From: Desulfatibacillum aliphaticivorans DSM 15576
GTDB taxonomy: Bacteria; Desulfobacterota; Desulfobacteria; Desulfobacterales; Desulfatibacillaceae
NCBI RefSeq assembly: GCF_000429905.1
Contig: NZ_AUCT01000008.1
Span: 1 to 64,000, forward strand
Direction of reading: 5' to 3'
Length of the DNA stretch: 64,000 nt
Of the stretch, positions 24,991-32,430 are shown piece after piece (position 1 is the first letter of the stretch; every line of letters begins with the position of its first letter). A program made the position numbers and the translations under genes. The notes beneath the pieces are model-generated. The model was given only the letters and a program-made list of their open reading frames with translations, was not told the origin of the DNA and did not search any database.

Positions 24991-26823
24991 TTAGAAGCGC
25001 ATGGCTTTCACGAGAACGCTGCTGAAGCTGGAATCGTTGGCCATTTCCACATGCACGGCGTTTCGGGCGATTTTTTCGGCCCGGCTTCTTTCCCGGCGGG
25101 AAAGCAAGGCCAGGCATGCTCCGTCCGCGGCTGCATTTCCGGCCTGCACGAATTCAGCGTCCGCCAGGTCTTCGGGCAGGAGGCGGATGGCCAGGGCGCT
25201 CTCCATATTCAGGTGAGACCCGAAGGCGCCCGCCATGTAGACCCGGGAGATTTCCTTGGCGGAAATTCCCATCTGTTGCAGCAGCTTTTGCACGCCGGCG
25301 TGGATGGCGCCTTTAGCCAGTTGGAGTTCCGATATATCCTTCTGTGTGATTATGATGTCTTGTTTTGCTTGGTCTTTTTCCTTGGTAGCCAGCAGATAAT
25401 ATTTGCCGCGGGGGCTTTTGTGCACTCCCTTGGCCTCGTAGGTAAAATGCCCGCGAGAGTCCAGGACCCCCGCCCTGACCATTTCGGCCAAAGCGTCCAC
25501 AAGGCCGGAGCCGCAAATTCCTACGGGCGGCTCGTTGTTGATGGTGAAAATTTCAGGGCCGTTTTCCGTTATCCTCACCTTATGAATGGCGCCGGGGCTG
25601 GCACGCATGCCGTCGCGAACGTGGGCGCCTTCCAATGCCGGGCCCGAAGCGCAGGATGTGACGAACATGCCGCCGTCTGCGCCCGGCCTGGTTAGGACGA
25701 TTTCCGTGTTGGTGCCAATATCCACTCCCAGGCAGGTTTCATCAGCCTGATCCAGGCCGCAGGCCAGTATCATAGCTGTATGATCCCCGCCCACAAAGCC
25801 CTCAATACAAGGAAAGACATACACTTTGGCGGTGGGAGCGTCTTTTATTCCGAACGCCTTTCCCGTAAGCTCCAGGGGATTGGAAAATCCTGCGGCGTAG
25901 GGAGACCGCGCCAGGGGGGAGGCCGGCAATTTTAACAGCAGGTGCGACATGGCGGTGTTGCAGGCGACCGAAATATTGGAAACCCTTTCCGGCTCGACGC
26001 CTGCATTTTTACATAATGCGCTCAGGAGATCGTTGATTGCATCCTTGGCCGCCGCCGACAGCCTGCCAGGTCCGTCCGGGTTATGAATGGCGTAGTCCAG
26101 ACGGCTGATCACATCCTCGCCGTAGGAAATCTGGGGGTTCATGCACCCTTCCGAACAAAGGATTTCGCCGGTTTCCAAGTCCACCAGCCGCCCCGCTATG
26201 GTTGTGGTTCCCAAGTCAAAGGCGGCGCCTATGGGCGTTTTTTTTCCGGCAATCAGACCGATGGGAGCGCCGTCCTGCAAAAACACGGTCAACTCTCCGT
26301 TCGACTCCCGCAATGAGCCGGACAGGCGTCTTACAAACTCGGGGGATAGGGTCCACCCGTTTTCATCCCAAGCGTCCATAGCCTCGGACAGGCGACGCGA
26401 GTCCGAACGCTGGTCCTGCAAATTGGGCAAGGGGAGATTTACAAACCGGGATTGAACCAGCCGGTCTCCGTCCGGGCTTCGCATACGGCCTTCCAGTTGC
26501 AGGCTTTGTTCATGAACCATGGAGGCTTTGGGCACATGTATTTTTACATCGCCCAAAATGCGGGTCATGCAGGCCAAACGTTCCTGGGGGGCGGCCGAAG
26601 ATTGCTCCAAAACCTTTAATTCCGACGAATCGGGAGGAGCGGCCCCGCCGGCGAGAATGTGCACCCGGCATTTTCCGCACTTGCCCTTGCCCCCGCAATC
26701 GGCGGCCAGGGGAACGCCGGCCGATTGGGCGGCCTGGGCGATTGTGGTTTCAAAGGGAGCCTCAATGCGCCTGCCCAGAGGCTGGAACTCCACCGTGCAA
26801 GTTTTTTCGGATTTGGATGACAT
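24991..26823 (-). CDS. Corrinoid reductive activator, ASKHA domain ferredoxin (RACo/RamA-like)
   Basis: A 610-residue protein. The N-terminal 2Fe-2S ferredoxin has C43, C49 and C52 in CGGKGKCGKC and C85 as the likely fourth ligand. A linker leads to the DUF4445/ASKHA domain, with the nucleotide loops GAAFDLGTTTIAGRLVD and CLGVDIGTNTEIVLT and the ending YMAGAFGSHLN. Such proteins use ATP and electrons to re-reduce Co(II) corrinoid proteins to Co(I). It lies between the methyl-THF and UroD-type methyltransferase genes, as expected for a repair partner of the operon corrinoid protein. No clear Shine-Dalgarno site precedes the chosen ATG. Confidence 0.9.
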   Translation of the reverse strand: MSSKSEKTCTVEFQPLGRRIEAPFETTIAQAAQSAGVPLAADCGGKGKCGKCRVHILAGGAAPPDSSELKVLEQSSAAPQERLACMTRILGDVKIHVPKASMVHEQSLQLEGRMRSPDGDRLVQSRFVNLPLPNLQDQRSDSRRLSEAMDAWDENGWTLSPEFVRRLSGSLRESNGELTVFLQDGAPIGLIAGKKTPIGAAFDLGTTTIAGRLVDLETGEILCSEGCMNPQISYGEDVISRLDYAIHNPDGPGRLSAAAKDAINDLLSALCKNAGVEPERVSNISVACNTAMSHLLLKLPASPLARSPYAAGFSNPLELTGKAFGIKDAPTAKVYVFPCIEGFVGGDHTAMILACGLDQADETCLGVDIGTNTEIVLTRPGADGGMFVTSCASGPALEGAHVRDGMRASPGAIHKVRITENGPEIFTINNEPPVGICGSGLVDALAEMVRAGVLDSRGHFTYEAKGVHKSPRGKYYLLATKEKDQAKQDIIITQKDISELQLAKGAIHAGVQKLLQQMGISAKEISRVYMAGAFGSHLNMESALAIRLLPEDLADAEFVQAGNAAADGACLALLSRRERSRAEKIARNAVHVEMANDSSFSSVLVKAMRF

Positions 26824-26945
26824 TGCGCAACCCGCTGCTTCCCCGGCCCCGCCACAGAGAAGGATTGAACGGGGCCTGTGGGATATTTTTCAGGAAGCGG
26901 CGGCCCGGCCTTTGCTACCGGCCGCCGCTGCTTGATGGTTACCGG

Positions 26946-28082
26946 TTATGAAACTTTGCCGTACTCCCGGTTGGCGGCCACAAAGGCCTCCATATTCTCG
27001 AACTTGGTGTTCATGGGCGCGTCGCAGCCCGGCGTCAGCAGGAGGCCCTTGGGCCCCAGGTCCTGCACCAGGTTTTTGGTGTACTCGTATATATCGTCCG
27101 GCGTGCCTGCGGAAAACAGGGTGGGCGGCATGTCGCCCATGATAGCCGTGTGGTCTTCCAGGATTTCCTTGGCTTTGCGGATGTCGGTCATGCCGTCCAG
27201 GTTGAGGATGCACTTCTTTGGGGGAAGCTCCTTAAGCCTTTCCAGGTCGCGGGTCCAGTCCTGATCCCAGTGAAAAACCGGCGTGATCCCTTTTTCAATA
27301 AGCGCTTCAGCGACTCTACGGAAGTACGGCCATACAAACCGGTCCCATAGCTTGGGCGCCAGCATGGCGCTGGCCGTACGCCAGCCTCCCACCCATACGC
27401 CCATGACGCCTGTGGCCATGGAGGCCATGACGCCTTGTTCAATGAGCACCGGCACGAGCACTTCCATGGCTTCCTCGACCTTGTCCGGATTTCTGTAAAG
27501 GTCAAAAAAGAATTGGTTCATGGAGCGGGCGCCGCATAGAGGCTCAAAGGGAATGGTTGTGATACCGGATACGATGGGGTAGTATCCCGCTTCCTTGAAC
27601 TTGGGCGCAATTTGCGTAATATTCTCCATCATCCAGGCGTTATGCTTGCCCATAAGCTCCATATCGCACACCTTGGGCAGCAGTTTTTCCACAAAGGCCG
27701 GAAAGCCGTTCTCAATGATGAAATCGTAATCCTCGGGTTTCATGACTTCCTTTTCCTGGACCTGCCAAAGGGCGTCCTTGTCCAGGTCGATGCCGGGTAT
27801 CAGCACCTTGGAAAGCCAAAGGTTGGTCAGGTGCATGGGAAGCATGCCCGATTGCATGAAGTTAACGCCGTCCATGTCGCCCAGCTTTTTAATGGCTTCA
27901 ATGGTCATGTCCACGCCCGCAGTCGCATCCAGGCAATATTCTTCCTGGGTCCGCCCCATGTATCTGGGGGCGAAAGCGCAGCCCATGAAAATGGAGGGAA
28001 TCATGTCCACGGGTTCGTGGTTGATGGCCTTTTGGATTCTGGCTTTTCTTTCTTCATACAATTTTTCGTTTTCTTGACTCAT
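26946..28082 (-). CDS. UroD-family (MtaA/MtbA-like) corrinoid-dependent methyltransferase
   Basis: A 378-residue TIM-barrel protein of the uroporphyrinogen-decarboxylase superfamily, in its methyltransferase branch. Visible are the N-terminal RIQKAINHEPVDMIPSIF (RxxxAxxxxxPDRxP-like) and C-terminal MGDMPPTLFSAGTPDDIYEY. MtaA and MtbA bind zinc with HxC and a later Cys; here the equivalent is FHWDQDW (HxD) with LTPGCDAP later, so the ligand set differs. The ATG overlaps the corrinoid protein stop (ATGA), giving translational coupling. It is probably the substrate-side methyltransferase I; the methyl donor (methoxy-aromatic, methylamine, thiol or other) cannot be read. Confidence 0.82.
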   Translation of the reverse strand: MSQENEKLYEERKARIQKAINHEPVDMIPSIFMGCAFAPRYMGRTQEEYCLDATAGVDMTIEAIKKLGDMDGVNFMQSGMLPMHLTNLWLSKVLIPGIDLDKDALWQVQEKEVMKPEDYDFIIENGFPAFVEKLLPKVCDMELMGKHNAWMMENITQIAPKFKEAGYYPIVSGITTIPFEPLCGARSMNQFFFDLYRNPDKVEEAMEVLVPVLIEQGVMASMATGVMGVWVGGWRTASAMLAPKLWDRFVWPYFRRVAEALIEKGITPVFHWDQDWTRDLERLKELPPKKCILNLDGMTDIRKAKEILEDHTAIMGDMPPTLFSAGTPDDIYEYTKNLVQDLGPKGLLLTPGCDAPMNTKFENMEAFVAANREYGKVS

Positions 28083-28702
28083 GATAACCACCCCCGCGCC
28101 AATGTAACGGCCGCCTGGGCGTCTGCGCCCCAGTTGTCCGCGCCGGTGTATTTGCATACGGTTTCGTCAATAGGGCCGCCGCCGATCATGATCTTGACCT
28201 TGTCGCGCAGACCTGCTTTTTCAAAGGCTTCCACGGTTTCCTTGATGGAGTCGAAAGCCACGGTCAGCAAAGCGGACAGGCTGACCACCGTGGCGCCGGT
28301 TTCCTTGACTGCTTCTACAAATTTTTCGGCCGGTACGTCCACCCCTAGATCGGTCACGTCCATGTTGGCGGATTGGAGCATGCCCACGACCAAGTCCTTG
28401 CCGATGTCGTGGATGTCGTCTTTCACGGTTCCCACGATCACTTTTCCGGCTTTGGCGCTTTGTTCAGAAGCAAGATTCGGGCCGATCTCCTCGTTAATCT
28501 GCTTGAAAATTTCACCGGCCATCATGAGGTCGGAAATATAATAGGTTCCTTCTTCGAACTTCTTGCCCACGCCGATCATGCCTTCCTGGCAGGCGGCGAG
28601 AATGGCGTTGACGTCCACACCTTCCTCCAACTGCTTTTTCACCAAAGCCAGAACTTTCTCCTCTTCCAGCTCCGCCATCAATGCAGCGATATCGTTACTC
28701 AT
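28079..28702 (-). CDS. Corrinoid-binding protein (MtbC/MtaC-like)
   Basis: A 207-residue shuttle protein. Residues 1-85 are the helical cap domain; residues 88-207 are a Rossmann B12-binding domain with D96, H98 and G101 in DDIHDIGKDL, where H98 ligates cobalt. Then come VTDLGVDVPAEKFVEA, VSLSALLT and MIGGGPIDE. It carries the methyl group between the UroD-type methyltransferase and the THF methyltransferase. It overlaps the methyltransferase gene by 4 nt and has a strong AAGGAG site. A paralogue of similar layout is encoded divergently at 31678. Confidence 0.93.
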   Translation of the reverse strand: MSNDIAALMAELEEEKVLALVKKQLEEGVDVNAILAACQEGMIGVGKKFEEGTYYISDLMMAGEIFKQINEEIGPNLASEQSAKAGKVIVGTVKDDIHDIGKDLVVGMLQSANMDVTDLGVDVPAEKFVEAVKETGATVVSLSALLTVAFDSIKETVEAFEKAGLRDKVKIMIGGGPIDETVCKYTGADNWGADAQAAVTLARGWLS

Positions 28703-28766
28703 ATTCAGTCTCCTTGTGAAGTCCGCCTTTCTTGCTCAAAAAAGGCGTGCAGCCGCCCTCGCGGCT

Positions 28767-29438
28767 TCAGTTGTCGTCCCCCATATACATTTCGTACCGA
28801 ATTGTTTCCCCGGGCGGCACGATCCGAATATGGCTGCTTCCACCACCTTGGATCAACTCGTCGAACAGCGCGGTCGACCCAAATACTTCCTCATATTCCA
28901 ACCCATGCTCCTTGGCCTTGGAGCGGGCGTAATCCTGGTATGATTGGGCATTGGCGGCGCCTTCCATTCCGATGTACGTCAAGCGGGTGTAATTTTTCAG
29001 AATGGCTTTCATAAGGCGATTCGCCGCCTTTTCCCCAAAGCGGCCGAGCATGTATTCGTATTCCGTAAACGGAGTGGAACCCACGTCCATCCAGCCTTTG
29101 CTCAGGAAAAAGGTGCCGGGCGCGGACTTCATGTGAGCCTTGTGCGCAGTTTTCGATCCCAGAAAAAGGCCGATGCAGTCGTCCACCAAAGGAAAGACCA
29201 GCCTGGACTTTTTCGATTTCAGGCCTTCCACAGCGCGAGAGCAGAGCCCGTACCCCAAAATCAGGGTTTCGTAGTTGTTTTCCTCCTCGTCGATGGCCTC
29301 CTGGATTGTGGTGCGCAGGCGATCCGGGTATACATGCAGGGAGGGGTCCAACTTCCTGACAGGCAGGTCCTCTCCTATTCTTGATTGAAGCTCGCTGGCT
29401 ACGACTTCGCAGGCGATCAGGATTGATGGTGCGCGCAT
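28767..29438 (-). CDS. DUF1638 domain protein
   Basis: A 223-residue protein of DUF1638, with SILIACEVVASELQ at the N-terminus, LGYGLCSRAVEGL, PLVDDCIGLFLGS, GTFFLSKGWMD and YTRLTYIGMEG. The function is unknown; I recall it mostly from methanogens and C1-metabolising anaerobes close to corrinoid methyltransferase genes. The ATG at 29438 has GGAG 8 nt upstream; a TTG nine codons earlier is less likely. It overlaps the upstream gene by 22 nt. The conserved cysteines (C9, about C76 and C96) could bind metal or cofactor, which is inference. Confidence 0.8.
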   Translation of the reverse strand: MRAPSILIACEVVASELQSRIGEDLPVRKLDPSLHVYPDRLRTTIQEAIDEEENNYETLILGYGLCSRAVEGLKSKKSRLVFPLVDDCIGLFLGSKTAHKAHMKSAPGTFFLSKGWMDVGSTPFTEYEYMLGRFGEKAANRLMKAILKNYTRLTYIGMEGAANAQSYQDYARSKAKEHGLEYEEVFGSTALFDELIQGGGSSHIRIVPPGETIRYEMYMGDDN

Positions 29439-29833
29439 AAACACTTCTCCGTCCCCCCGCAATTAATTTCGACACAGGCGTCTTTTTGCGCCTCTTCAAT
29501 GGACTCCATTACCAACTTCTCCACTTTTTCCGACGAAAGGCCCAAAACATGCGCGTTCAACGTTGCATGCACATGATCCAGCGCTTCGGCGAGGCCTCCC
29601 TCCACGGATGGGGCGTGCTTTGCGTCCACGGCGCTCACCCGCATCCAGGCGCCCTGGTCGTCTTGGGCGAAGGCTTTGAGGTGGCCGATTACGGCCCTAT
29701 TTTCTTTGGAGCACTTGTCCGCCAAACTTTTTACAACGGAAAGAACTGCTGCTTCACAAACGGAAGCCGCGCCGCTGCTTGTGGGGCGCAGGTGCAGCTT
29801 CATGGCGAAAGGCTCCAGGTTTAATCCTTCCAT
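29417..29833 (-). CDS. Unknown protein with Cys-rich C-terminal tail
   Basis: A 138-residue protein I do not recognise. The body is mixed alpha/beta (VCEAAVLSVVKSLADKC, VIGHLKAFAQDDQGAWMRVS, HATLNAHVLGLSSEKVEKLV). The tail has C-V-E-I-N-C-G-G-T-E-K-C-L-C followed by two His, a plausible metal site. It overlaps the CobW-like gene upstream by 13 nt and DUF1638 downstream by 22 nt, so its translation is tied to both. AAGGA precedes the ATG; an internal ATG at 29803 also has GGAG. It may be a metal or cofactor client of the GTPase; that rests on context alone. Confidence 0.65.
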   Translation of the reverse strand: MEGLNLEPFAMKLHLRPTSSGAASVCEAAVLSVVKSLADKCSKENRAVIGHLKAFAQDDQGAWMRVSAVDAKHAPSVEGGLAEALDHVHATLNAHVLGLSSEKVEKLVMESIEEAQKDACVEINCGGTEKCLCAHHQS

Positions 29834-30420
29834 GGAAAAATCCTTTCCAATATTTCCTGAGAGATTTCCTCCCGAACATTGATTGCAAAAACACTTTCCC
29901 CGGACAAATGACTCAGGGCGACCTCCCGGGCAAGATTCAGTTCCTCCTCCGAGGCGATGTCCGCTTTGGTGATGAGAATCATGTCCGCATGGGTGAGCGT
30001 GGAATCAATCAAAGGGCCGGCCACGGCCATGAGCATTTCCACCCGCAGGGAGTCGATGAGGCCCACTTTGGTCAGGCTTTCAAAGGGAACGCCCTGATAG
30101 TCCGCCAGGACGTTCATGAGGTTTTTGGGATCGGCTGCGCCGGAGGGCTCCAGCAGGACCACGTCCGACTGAAACTCCCGGTCGATTTTTTCCAGGGTTC
30201 CGATAACGTCTCCGGCCAGGGAGCAGCAGACGCATCCTCCCAGCATTTCCCACACATTGTGTCCAAGCTGTTTCATAATTTGGTTATCCACGCCGATTTC
30301 GCCCACTTCATTGACCAGAATGGCGGTTTGCTTGTTCAGGCTTTGGGCTTTCTCGGCCAGTTTCAGGAGGAGGGAGGTTTTTCCGGTCCCCAGAAATCCG
30401 ATGATGATGACGAGTTTCAT
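29821..30420 (-). CDS. CobW/HypB/UreG-type P-loop GTPase
   Basis: A 199-residue G3E GTPase. The Walker A loop GFLGTGKT is at residues 8-15, the metal-binding GGCVCC at 61-66 (CxCC), and ILITKADIAS is a guanine-specificity loop (TKAD for NKxD). It lacks the C-terminal CobW domain found in longer members, so it is a short form like those in corrinoid methyltransferase operons. It probably acts as a metallochaperone or cofactor-loading GTPase for the operon. AGGAG precedes the ATG at 30420. It is the first gene after the operator-containing promoter. Confidence 0.85.
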   Translation of the reverse strand: MKLVIIIGFLGTGKTSLLLKLAEKAQSLNKQTAILVNEVGEIGVDNQIMKQLGHNVWEMLGGCVCCSLAGDVIGTLEKIDREFQSDVVLLEPSGAADPKNLMNVLADYQGVPFESLTKVGLIDSLRVEMLMAVAGPLIDSTLTHADMILITKADIASEEELNLAREVALSHLSGESVFAINVREEISQEILERIFPWKD

Positions 30421-30462
30421 GGCGTCTCCTTGGGTGCGCGTTGTCACTATGTCACAATAAGC

Positions 30463-30484
30463 ACTTATTATAATAAGTTGTCAA
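30463..30484 (-). promoter_or_regulatory. Operon promoter with 16-bp palindromic operator
   Basis: On the minus strand a -35 TTGACA is at 30484-30479. The perfect palindrome ACTTATTATAATAAGT fills 30478-30463, directly in the spacer, and a weak -10 (CTTATT, 30461-30456) follows. A repressor on this site would block the corrinoid operon. The divergent GntR protein is the obvious candidate. Confidence 0.6.
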
Positions 30485-30603
30485 TATAATTTTTACTATA
30501 AATTCTAACCCAGTCGGCCCAATAACGACTATTCCCAATAAATCAAATTTGTTGCCAAAATTTCCCCAACCGGCGTCTCTATCTCGCCTCCAAATCTTTT
30601 GAT

Positions 30604-30634
30604 TTGATTTTATAGGATTAACCTATTATAATAA
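30604..30634 (+). promoter_or_regulatory. Promoter of the GntR gene with related operator core
   Basis: TTGATT (30604-30609), 17-nt spacer, a perfect TATAAT (30627-30632). The core TATTATAATAA (30624-30634) is identical to the core of the divergent operator (30466-30476), suggesting autoregulation, although TATAAT-containing sequence could also agree by chance. Confidence 0.55.
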
Positions 30635-30646
30635 TATCAATGGATG

Positions 30647-30733
30647 CGCCGAGGCCCCAGGGCCTCCTTGCTTTCCCATCCGCCAGGCGGCCGGCCCCCT
30701 ATCGGCCTCGGAACGGCCGGCGCGTTTTTTTTT
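30647..30733 (+). terminator. Attenuator-like terminator in the GntR leader
   Basis: Stem GCCGGCC (30690-30696) / GGCCGGC (30715-30721), then GCG and nine T (30725-30733). A competing pairing CCGAGGCC (30650-30657) with GGCCTCGG (30704-30711) would break it, and CCGAGGCC can also pair locally with GGCCTC at 30661-30666. The terminator lies in the 280-nt leader, 187 nt before the GntR start. Confidence 0.6.
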
Positions 30734-30919
30734 GGGTGAAGCTCCCCATGGCAAGCATAAGGGGCGTCTCAAGGCCTGCGCGCAGCAAGCCCAGGGGTGA
30801 TGATTATCCCCCCTAAAATAATAAACTCTTGACCGGCGGAGAAAAATCAGAGCCAATAGGGAAAATCCGGACATAAAAGGCAGCCGAACAAATCCAGCAA
30901 CCCTTACGACGCCTAAAAC

Positions 30920-31657
30920 ATGGACAAAGCACTTAAAATAGATCGAAAATCCTACCTGCCCGCTTACGCCCAGATTGTGGATATCATCCGAAAGCAAATC
31001 TCTTCGGGGGAGTATCCGCCGGGAAGCCGCCTTCCCTCGGAATCCCAGTTGTGCCGGCAGTTCCAGGTCAGCTCGGTGACGGTTCGCCGGGCCATAAGCG
31101 TCCTGGTGGAGCAGGGGGTTGTGGACACAACCCAGGGCAAGGGGTCTTTTATCAAGCCCCTGGAGCTGGGGAGCTTCTCTTTTGACCTCCGGGAGTTGCA
31201 GGAGGTTTTCGAAGACGAGGAAGACACCCAGGTCAAACTATTGAAGGCCAGAATAATAAAAGCGGATGCAGCGCTGGCCGACAAGCTGCCAGTGGAGGAG
31301 GGAGACCGCGCCATTCACATCTGCAGGCTGATTTCCAGCCATGGAGCCCCTCTGATTTATAATCACCAGTATTTGATATACGATCCCAGCAGGCCCATCG
31401 TGGAGTCGGAGCTGGACCTCACCTCCCTGGGCGGCCTTTTCGCAGGAACCGGCAAGACCAATTTAAAAAGGGGCGACCTGCGCCTTAAGCCAGCCTCCCT
31501 GAGCGAGGATGAAGCCCGGTATCTGCAGGAAAAACCGGGGACGCCCGCCTTTTGCCTGGAGCACACCTTTTTCGACTTGCAGGACAAGCAGATCAGTTGG
31601 GGCTGGTTCATCTTTTTGAATGAACGGTTGCATTTCGGCGCCAAGGTGGGAGTGTGA
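30920..31657 (+). CDS. GntR family regulator, HutC/UTRA type
   Basis: A 245-residue regulator. Residues 10-75 are a GntR winged helix (LPAYAQIVDIIRKQISSGEY, then LPSESQLCRQF with VSSVTVRRAISVL). Residues about 95-240 are a UTRA ligand domain (ICRLISSHGAPLIYNHQYL, then PAFCLEHTFFD). It is divergent from the methyltransferase operon and 20 nt upstream of a corrinoid protein gene, so it likely senses a methylated substrate or C1 signal and controls both units. No clear Shine-Dalgarno site precedes the ATG, which is unusual here. Confidence 0.88.
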   Translation: MDKALKIDRKSYLPAYAQIVDIIRKQISSGEYPPGSRLPSESQLCRQFQVSSVTVRRAISVLVEQGVVDTTQGKGSFIKPLELGSFSFDLRELQEVFEDEEDTQVKLLKARIIKADAALADKLPVEEGDRAIHICRLISSHGAPLIYNHQYLIYDPSRPIVESELDLTSLGGLFAGTGKTNLKRGDLRLKPASLSEDEARYLQEKPGTPAFCLEHTFFDLQDKQISWGWFIFLNERLHFGAKVGV

Positions 31658-31677
31658 CCCGATGACAGGAGTTGTTA

Positions 31678-32355
31678 ATGGCTGGTGACGACGCGCTATT
31701 TCCCGATGCATCCTTTCTGATGCATCTCTTGATGGAATTAAGGGAAGAGGAATCCATCGCCCTGGTGGAGAAGCTCTTGAGCCAGGGGGTCGACCCGTTG
31801 ATGATTGTGGAGTACTGCCAGTCGGCCATGCGGGACGTGGGCAGATATTATGAGGAGGGCCGCTATTATTTGTCCGGGCTCATGATGGCCGGAGAAATCC
31901 TTCGCCAGGTCATGGAAATGGTGCTGCCCATCCTTTCCAAGAACATTCAGGAAGAGGCTTCCGGACGGGTTTTGATCGGTACGGTGCAGGGAGACATTCA
32001 CGACATAGGCAAGAATCTGGTGACCATGCTGTTTCGGTGCCACGGATTTGAAGTGCTGGACCTGGGCGTGGACGTTCCGCCCTCGGAATTTTTAATCAAA
32101 GCCAAAGAGTTCAAACCGGACATTGTCGCCATGTCCGCCCTGCTGACCACCGCCCACGACTCCATAAAGGCCGCCGTGGACCTCCTCGCCTCCCAACCCG
32201 TGGACCTGGCGCAGCCCATCGCCACTATCGTCGGCGGGGGATTTATGGACGAGCAGGTTTGCCGGTATGTGGGGGCGGATTTTTGGGCCAGGGACGCCGT
32301 GACAGGCATACGCATCTGCCAAAGGCGCCTGGAAGAGAAGAAATCCTCTACATAG
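31678..32355 (+). CDS. Second corrinoid-binding protein (MtbC-like)
   Basis: A 225-residue protein with the same layout as the operon corrinoid protein: helical cap (residues 1-90), then the B12 domain with D106, H108 and G111 in GDIHDIGKNL, VLDLGVDVPPSEFLIKA, MSALLTTAHDS and IVGGGFMDEQVCRYVGADFW. The ATG at 31678 has AGGAG upstream; an earlier TTG is less likely. It is co-transcribed with the GntR regulator. It may be an alternate methyl carrier or a corrinoid sensor; the sequence does not decide. Confidence 0.88.
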   Translation: MAGDDALFPDASFLMHLLMELREEESIALVEKLLSQGVDPLMIVEYCQSAMRDVGRYYEEGRYYLSGLMMAGEILRQVMEMVLPILSKNIQEEASGRVLIGTVQGDIHDIGKNLVTMLFRCHGFEVLDLGVDVPPSEFLIKAKEFKPDIVAMSALLTTAHDSIKAAVDLLASQPVDLAQPIATIVGGGFMDEQVCRYVGADFWARDAVTGIRICQRRLEEKKSST

Positions 32356-32381
32356 CCCTGAGCCTTTGAAGCTAAAAACTA

Positions 32382-32417
32382 AAAAGCCCCGGAAGGCCGC
32401 GCCTTCCAGGGCTTTTT
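32382..32417. terminator. Bidirectional terminator between convergent genes
   Basis: Stem AAAAGCCCCGGAAGG (32382-32396) / CCTTCCAGGGCTTTT (32402-32416) with one C-A mismatch, flanked by A and T runs. It serves both the second corrinoid gene and the carboxyltransferase gene. Confidence 0.88.
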
Positions 32418-32430
32418 TGATTCAGGATTA

